From NCBI GenBank assembly GCA_011763485.2, contig JAANSK020244387.1, forward strand, positions 1 through 23,912: a stretch of DNA of 23,912 bases, in the 5' to 3' direction. The DNA is from Isoetes engelmannii (taxonomy: Eukaryota; Streptophyta; Lycopodiopsida; Isoetales; Isoetaceae). The notes beneath the pieces are model-generated. The model was given only the letters and a program-made list of their open reading frames with translations, ran no database searches and had not been told where the DNA came from. Position numbers and translations under genes: made by a program. Below, one piece after another: positions 18,301 through 23,912 of the stretch (the stretch's first letter is position 1; each line of letters begins with the position of its first letter).

Positions 18301-19937
18301 GCAGAGGCTTTGTCCCATTTGCTTCTGTCTGCGATGGAGGAGGGCGTGGTTGATGGGCTTCGGATGTAGGACGGTAGCCAGCAAATCATTAATCAGTTTG
18401 CAGATGACACCTTTCTCTTCCTGGTGGCGGAGGAGAGGAATTTGCGTAATGTGAAGGGATTGCTGAACGCATTTTCCTTGGCTTCTGGCTGCTTGTTGAA
18501 TTTGGGCAAGTGCTCGGCTTTGTGGTCCCTGCAGACTCTGCACCCACCTTGTTTGTCTGTTTTCCCTTTGGAAGGTGCTTCCAAGGAACGCGTGCACTAA
18601 GCTTCTGGGTATTCCCTTTGGGGGTGACATCTCGATGGGCAGAGTGTGGGATGAGATTTTACAGAGGTTGCAAGGGCACCTTAATTGGTGGAAGGGTAAT
18701 AAGCTGTCCATGGCAGGCAGGATTACTGTTGATAAGGTTGTGCTTTGTAGCACCCATGTGTACATTGCGTCTGCTATGCTAGCTCCTGAATGTAAGATTC
18801 AGGAGCTGGATAAGATTGTCCGCAACTTTGTGTGGGGAGGAGATGTTGAAGGTGCGGTAGTGAAAGTGGCTTGGTCGAAGTGTCTCCGCCCTCGGGAGGA
18901 TGGGGGTCTGGCAATTTTGGATTTGGCGTTACACTATAAGGTGCTGGTCTCCAAGTTTGTTTGGAGCATTCTGCAAGAGGGGGCCTCTTCTCCTGGTGCA
19001 GTATTGCTTATACAGTCCCTTCATAGCTGTGTGGTTTTTGGGAAGCCGTCGATTTCCGTGAAGCTGCCTTGATGGTCTCAGGCCTTTTCCGCATGCATCT
19101 CCTTTTCTCAAAGGTGTGTTGCGTGCTTGGGATCATGTGCACATATTTTTCCAGCTAGATTATGCTGTGCAGTTTACCATCACACCTCCCCCTTCTTGTG
19201 GGTTCCTTTGCCCCCCGCACATTTGCCTTTAGCTGCCACCATGCATGCCAGGACGCAGGCCCGTTGGACTCGAGCTGCAATATTTACTTTGGAGGATTGG
19301 TACTGGAATGCCCAGCTTGCTTCCTGGGATTTCTTTCGGGCCCGCATTCGTCTCAGGGGCTGTGATCGGGCTATTTGGGAGCAGGTGGCGAATAGCATCC
19401 CGCTCCATATACCTCTCTTGGTTCAGGAGGATGTGGCTGTGCAGGTTGGGGCTGGTTCAGGTGTGGACTTGGTGAACCGAATACGACCTTCTGGCGACCT
19501 GGCAACATCATGGGTGCATTTCAACCATGTTAAGAGGATAAATGGGTGAACAACAATGGCCTATCATGTACCTATGTAAGTACATGTTCAACACTTGATT
19601 AAAATAATTATTTGATGCACGTAGAGATCCATTGTGCTTGTTCTGTTTACTAGGATACGGGGTCTACAAAACAATTGCTATTTGCGAAATGAAAATAGAG
19701 GAAATGGTCTCTCAGAAGAAGTTCTAGAGAAAAATGAATAAAGTGCTAGTGTGTAAGGGCTTAAAGTGCTAGCGTGTAAGGGCTTCCCACCTGCACAATG
19801 TCATGGATGAAGGCAGACAAAAAAACATCTAAGCCCAGGAAATATGCAATATTTCTTGGACCAATGTAGAAGTTGGAGACTATGTTGTAGTCAAGAAGAA
19901 GCTGAGAATTAATATCAGTCTGTTCTTCAGGGGCTGC
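15400..19937 (-). CDS. Candidate multi-exon host gene, minus strand, unidentified and partial
   Basis: Four blocks read on the minus strand with matching phases. Exon at 19937-19791: 49 codons with LLLDYNIVSNFYIGPRNIAY and FLSAFIHDIVQ, CAG acceptor, CAG|GTGGGA donor, phase 0. Exon at 17941-17741: 67 codons with SLLPIYAGVSGTLYQDLLER and HVTNILPFYAESVAQKM, TAG acceptor, ACA|GTTAAG donor, phase 0. Exon at 15732-15624: SPEFALVIGPILPETSQSIF and an excellent GGCG|GTGAGT donor leaving one base. Exon at 15482-15400: starts with two bases, giving a Gly codon, then RVAYNNASTITEKSLFRVLD. The intron between the first two would be about 1.85 kb and would contain the antisense LINE fragment. I do not recognise the family. 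The start, the end and further exons are not established; a pseudogene is possible. Confidence 0.4.
15740..17740. other. AT-rich stretch without recognised genes
   Basis: If the minus-strand candidate gene is real this is intron. It contains no frame with a family motif. At 15876-15891 a good acceptor (TTTTTTATTGCAG on minus) precedes a short open block (HKIDLIRATGALLMA) that may be another small exon. Around 17230-17330 there are inverted AGAAGC/GCTTC motifs that recall a small hairpin element, but the boundaries are unclear. Confidence 0.35.
17105..17187. repeat. 48-bp tandem duplication
   Basis: AATCTATGATTGCT occurs at about 17110 and 17158, followed in both by a CGTTTATCCA/TCTTTATCCA block. 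Confidence 0.7.
17960..19495 (+). mobile_element. LINE (L1-like) fragment: RT core to zf-RVT start
   Basis: Degenerate plus-strand LINE ORF2. Visible in order: KLDFAKAYDSV near 18095; a GCPLAPFLFTIVAEALSHLL block near 18265-18325; the catalytic QFADDT motif (FADD at 18397-18408); then SGCLLNLGKCSA; LLGIPFGGDISMGRVWDEIL from 18603; LSMAGRITVDKVVL; FVWGGDVEGAVVKVAWSKC; ending in the LEDWYWNAQLASW and IWEQVANSIPLHIP region that matches the start of the nested LINE at 5474. The frame is broken by several stops and shifts, including TAG near 18367, TAA near 18598 and TGA near 19071. Both ends are missing: no endonuclease, no zinc-binding end, no poly(A) tail and no target duplication seen. Ends are estimated. 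It lies antisense within the proposed intron of the minus-strand candidate gene. Confidence 0.9.
18575..19072 (+). pseudogene. Longest open piece of the LINE ORF2 fragment
   Basis: 165 codons covering the thumb/connection region after the RT palm: LLGIPFGGDISMGRVWDEIL, SMAGRITVDKVVLCSTHVYI, CRPREDGG-like SKCLRPREDGGLAILDLALH. The real LINE frame is entered from about 18602. It ends in a TGA; downstream the family resemblance resumes in the frame of 19127-19549 up to about 19495. Confidence 0.75.
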
Positions 19938-20278
19938 CTGGCAATGCAACTACATCTAATGCAATGGCACTATCTTGATGGTTAGCATGGTGGCATCAAA
20001 GAGTCAGTAGATGGGGAAATTCTATGAAGGCCAAAGAAAATATTGCATTTGCAATACATATCCCTGATACAAATCTCTCTGAATCCAGACATGGGACTTG
20101 GATGGTTGCAACTGGTTACAAGAAGAATCTCTCATTGTATGATGCCAGTCTATTTAATCACAGAGTGTGTTGCTCAATTCTCTGCACATTTACGATGAGA
20201 CTCGTGGGTAATCTCCACCAAAGGAACCCCAAAAACATTAAAAAATGAACTACAATCTGTTGCATAGAACAAGTCTTA

Positions 20279-20451
20279 TGAAGGAAGATGAGAAGCTATT
20301 TGATCTTGTTTAGCTCTAAGCACATCCAAGATCGAACTAAGTTCCTTGTTACTCACAAAGGATAATATCCGAAGTGTAGCATCAACACGAGCTAGCCTTG
20401 TTGAACCAGAGACATCTTTCTGAATCCAATCAGAGAATGACGTGCGAAACC
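20279..20451 (-). other. Candidate exon, minus strand, unknown protein
   Basis: An open minus-strand block of about 57 codons containing FRTSFSDWIQKDVSGSTRLA and DATLRILSFVSNKELSSILD, ending in a TAA at 20276-20278. A CTAAT branch-like site and an AAG acceptor lie just before it (minus, near 20452-20468). It could be an upstream exon of the candidate gene that continues at 19937; a weak GAT|GTGCTT donor within it would allow this. It might also be the last exon of another gene. Composition is protein-like and I do not recognise the family. Confidence 0.3.
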
Positions 20452-20715
20452 CTTGCCATAGAATTAGAAGTTTGCCAGGCAAAATGACTGACACTACGAA
20501 GCTATTATCAAATATATATATACCTAATAATATATGCAAAGTATTCACTTTATATATGGTGGGTGGATGATTATGCAACATAAATCTCACACTAAAATCA
20601 AATGGTTCATATCGTCGAAAACCAAGAACCTTGTTTAAAACTAAAATAATTAGCCTTATAAACACAAGGTTAATACGAGAACTTCGATTAGTTCAAATTT
20701 GTTCCGTTAAATTTC

Positions 20716-20963
20716 TTAAGATCAGCGGTCCTTGACCTTTGGCAAGTTCTAAGGTGGATTTTGACGCTTCAATTCAAAGGGTCACACCTTGTTAAGGCTT
20801 AATTAGCCTTGTGTACTGGTTATTTTGATTTTTTGGTGAATATATATCCGACGTACTTCAATTAAAAAAAAAAATTGATTCTTGTTTAAGATCAGTGGTC
20901 CTTGTTAGGGTCAAATTGGATATGCTGGAATACTCCCTGGATTTTGAGGTTTCAAAGGGTGAC
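20716..20963. repeat. Diverged tandem duplication upstream of the phosphatase gene, with an A tract between
   Basis: TTAAGATCAGCGGTCCTTG at 20716-20734 returns with one change at 20886-20904, and a GGATTTTG...TTCAAAGGGT block at 20756-20785 returns at 20939-20963. Between them, near 20865-20876, is an 11-A tract preceded by TACTTCAATT, like a LINE tail. Either an old tandem duplication or a small retroposon with its target duplication. Confidence 0.6.
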
Positions 20964-21036
20964 AAATGGCATGGTTGTTGAGCAACGCGAATAAAAAGAT
21001 CTCAGGCCACCATATCATGTCAAAAGCCCTAGTGAT

Positions 21037-23034
21037 ATGGAAGCCATGATGCAGCTATCTGCAGCTTCTTCCAGCGGATCAATCATCAGCTTTGGGCAAT
21101 CTGGTCAGAAAAATGGGTTAGAATTTGGAAGGACCAAGTGGGAAAATTTTTCATGCCTGAGAAAGAAGAACAAAAACAATGGAAACAATGTTTGGTGCTC
21201 AAGAACAAGAGCTTCTGCAGAATTGGTGCATGCAGATGCTGCTGCGGAGTCCTCATTGGCAGGTATGTCATAGATATCTCAAGCATATGTAGGATTTTAT
21301 TTTTCAAGTGTACAGCAGTGTTCCAATGCATAGAAAGACGTATGGTAATTTAATGCTTGTTATTTGGTACAGAAAGTAATATTGTGAATTTGCAGAAGCA
21401 CAGCCGGCACCAAGTTGGGTTAATGGATATGGCTGCACTTCTTCAAGCACCTTGACATCTGTGGTGGTTTCACCCAATACACCTCTGACAGGAGGGGCAT
21501 TGGATTTCAAAGGTGCAAATGAGCCCCTTACATTTAAGCCCTTGACTTCAGCAAAGAAGATTGTGCTTGTCAGACATGGACTTAGTACATGGAACGAAGA
21601 AGGTCGTGTGCAGGTTGGTCTTTGTGATTGTCTGTTCACTCTACAGTTTATGCCTTATGATTTTCCATCAGTTCTTTGCAAATTTTCCCCTTGTTTGAGA
21701 CCCTAATAATCTTACTGTTGTGCACAAAAAAGTTCTGTACATAATGGTTATCTAAAACCTTTACTGCCCCTTCTTTTGGGCAGCCAAGCATTGAGTTAGA
21801 TGGCGCAATTTTAATAGTTTCATTTTATCCAGTTAGCACCATATTGAAAAAGCTCATTACTATTTTGTGTATATAAGGCATCTGCTTGACTGTCTAGGAA
21901 GAACTCCATATTACTTTGATGATGGCATTCTGTTTGCAAGGTAACATGTTTCTGTTTTTTTTCTTTTTCTTTTTCTTTTTTCGCATTGAAGAGTTAGCTT
22001 TTGGTTATTCCCGATCTTTAGGCATAACATTGTTGAGTTTTTATTAGTTCATCAGGGAAGATTTCTCCTCCGTCTTGACATCACTACTGTAACATAACAA
22101 ATGTAGTTTGAACTTTTGAGGAGATGAGATTTTTATTTGAATTTCTTTTCCTCCAGGGAAGTTCAGATGGGTCTGTGTTATCTGAAGCAGGAATTATACA
22201 AGTCCAAAAATGTCGCGATGCACTTTCTAAGCTGAAATTTGATGCATGCTTGTCAAGTCCAATATCTCGAGCGAAGGTATAGACTATAGAGCGAGTTGTG
22301 TATGCATACCTGAGAATGGGGAATTTTCTGATATGAGTATGTGCAGTCCAGTGCCGAGCTTATTTGGAATGGCAGGGACGAGCCTTTGATTTTCCTTGAT
22401 ACATTACGGGAGGCCAATCTTCATTTCTTGGAGGGCATGAGGAATGGTAAGCAAAGTTTTCAAGAGGACATGGACATACTGTTTTTTTTTCCTTTAATAA
22501 TGATGCTCCTTCTTACTCTCAAGTTACATTGCAGTTGACGCCAAAGAACAATATCCACAGTTGTTTAGAGCTTGGAGAGAGGATCCTTTAAACTTTCATT
22601 TTAATGGTACCTATCCGGTTATAGAACTCTGGAAAGAGGCAAAGAATGCATGGGAGGAGATCATGTCTACTCCAGTAAGTGTAATCCTAATATTCTTTAA
22701 ATTTAAAAGAGGATATTTACTGATGGGGGAATGCGTGTATATTGAAGGGTGAACTTCTGCTGGTGGTTAGCCACAAGTCTATGCTGCGCGCCCTTTTCTG
22801 TACAGCTCTTGGCTTGGGTCCTGATAAGTAATTTCACATTTAAAACCCAGGATGTCCATTAAGGCTTGTCCTTTTTTTTAAAAAAATTTAAAATTTAACT
22901 CTTTTTTCTGCAGGTTCCGTTCAATTGACATTCATAATTGTGGAGTTTCAGTTTTCACAGTAAATCCACGAGGAGAACCAATGCTACAAACATTGAACAT
23001 GACTTCCCATTTGCACTGCGAAGTTTATTACTAA
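21037..23034 (+). CDS. 2-carboxy-D-arabinitol-1-phosphatase-like (phosphoglycerate mutase family), seven exons
   Basis: Exons 21037-21262, 21396-21613, 22157-22276, 22347-22446, 22535-22674, 22748-22827 and 22914-23034 join in frame to 334 residues. Histidine-phosphatase superfamily: the catalytic phosphohistidine is His136 in VLVRHGLSTWNEEGRVQ, followed by GSSDGSVLSEAG; the second catalytic His is His277 in LLLVVSHKSMLRALF. LSSPISRAKSSAE and LREANLHFLEG are also family blocks. The first ~75 residues are rich in Ser, Ala and basic residues with no acidic residue in the first 25, as in a chloroplast transit peptide. Closest remembered relatives are plant CA1Pase-like proteins, which dephosphorylate the Rubisco inhibitor 2-carboxyarabinitol 1-phosphate and similar sugar phosphates in the stroma; the substrate here is inferred. 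All introns are GT-AG, 70-543 bp, and no break is seen. The start is the first ATG of the open frame. Confidence 0.92.
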
Positions 23035-23223
23035 CAAGAACAATTTTGATATTAAGCTGTATATATTGTACTTCTAGGGAGTCTCTAGAACATCAAGGTG
23101 AGTATAAGTTATACCACCAACAGCTGTATATACCATAGAACACAATTCATGCCCATCAACAGATGCGCAAATTTTAATGGTAAAATCTGGTTGTCTTATG
23201 TCTGTTGACTAGAGGTTATTTGA

Positions 23224-23307
23224 GGGCAAGAAATGATACATGAACAGCGAGAACATGCTCTTGATGGCAAGAAATAATTAACATGAACAGCAAGAGCAGG
23301 CTTGCAG
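23224..23307. repeat. About 42-bp tandem duplication
   Basis: GGCAAGAAATGATACATGAA (from 23225) recurs as a diverged GGCAAGAAATAATTAACATG copy (from 23266), each followed by an ACAGC(G/A)AGA block. Confidence 0.7.
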
Positions 23308-23682
23308 GGATGATGCATTGATAATGCCATGCTTTATGCTGATATAATATTTGCTTTATGCTAAGCGTGGAATTTTTGTTACATAACAAATAGACTTGAA
23401 ATTTGATTTAAATTTTGATCTTGGGAAGACGTAAGATTCTAACGGGATAAACATAAAGCTAAAGGAAGAGATACACACACATTATTTGGTTTTGGGTTCC
23501 CATATCTAAGCCACGTGGCTACAAGAGGTGCACATGATACCAAAATTGTTTGTTTTTTGGACTCGGCAATTAGGAGGTTTTTGGCATCTTGAGATATATT
23601 CTTGAGGGCTTTGGCATCTTGTGATGTCTTTTGAATTTAGTTATATTTGTATATTGCATTTATATATTGAAAAAAGGGAAAA

Positions 23683-23810
23683 TTACCTAAATGCCCCTAT
23701 AGTATGCGTATATTACCAAAATGCCCTTGGTATTTAGATTAATTCTCAAAATGCTCCTAGTCAATGAAATACAAGAGTAGTTTAATGTATTTACTTAAAT
23801 GCTCCTGGAT
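23683..23810. repeat. Four degenerate AAATGCCCCT-type repeats
   Basis: CTAAATGCCCCT, CAAAATGCCCTT, CAAAATGCTCCT and TTAAATGCTCCT occur at irregular 30-55 bp spacing. The function is unknown; similar phrases are common in plant intergenic repeats. Confidence 0.5.
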
Positions 23811-23912
23811 TATTTTGGAATTTACAAGAATATCTTTTTACCATAATACCTTGCCCTCTTTGATCCGTTGAAGAAGGCAATCCAAATTTGGGGGGGAGGA
23901 ACTTATCTGGGT

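Larger units (their letters stand above)
23035..23912. other. Right-hand flank, AT-rich, no gene seen
   Basis: Contains the 3' untranslated region of the phosphatase gene and then unassigned DNA with several short duplications (23224-23307, 23578-23632, 23683-23810). No open frame with family motifs on either strand. Confidence 0.6.

Noticed and set aside
18241-18765. 174-codon open frame on the minus strand
   Set aside because: It is the antisense shadow of the LINE reverse transcriptase, which has the family motifs on the plus strand.
19496-19615. Possible BED zinc-finger start of a hAT transposase (ATSWVHFNHVKRING then a CTYVSTC-like stretch)
   Set aside because: It needs a frameshift, the second Cys/His pair does not fit, and no further transposase motifs follow.

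Overview
This is a window of a land-plant nuclear genome: spliced host genes lie among fragments of retrotransposons, a hairpin element and many small duplications. A PLS-type pentatricopeptide repeat (PPR) gene, a secreted class III peroxidase and a plastid-type phosphoglycerate-mutase-like phosphatase all point to a land plant. The style of the PPR repeats makes me think of a fern or another seed-free vascular plant, but that is an impression, not a proof.

Layout. 1-425 is the 5' end of a truncated LINE reading leftwards out of the window. 1398-7102 is an old Ty1/copia element with both LTRs, a half-tRNA primer site and a decayed gag-pol; a 5'-truncated LINE (5474-6444) sits inside its RNase H region. 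7967-10168 is a PPR gene whose short first exon carries an organelle presequence. 10997-12683 is a three-exon peroxidase. 12811-13217 is a long hairpin element, followed by a 39-A tract. 13353-14280 is the most unusual object here: a minus-strand retroposon with a 14-bp target-site duplication, tandem tRNA-like promoter heads and a body made of a 14-copy minisatellite. 14.4-20.5 kb carries several minus-strand exon-like blocks with compatible splice phases, possibly one unidentified gene, and a LINE fragment (about 17960-19495) lies between two of them. 21037-23034 is a complete seven-exon gene for a 2-carboxy-D-arabinitol-1-phosphatase-like protein. The right flank is AT-rich with short tandem duplications.

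The host genes do not form a pathway; they are neighbours with separate promoters. The PPR protein probably acts on organelle RNA, the peroxidase in the cell wall, and the phosphatase in the chloroplast, where its family removes phosphate from Rubisco inhibitors. Exon structures were inferred by eye from GT-AG sites, reading phase and family motifs; no alignment or transcript data were available.
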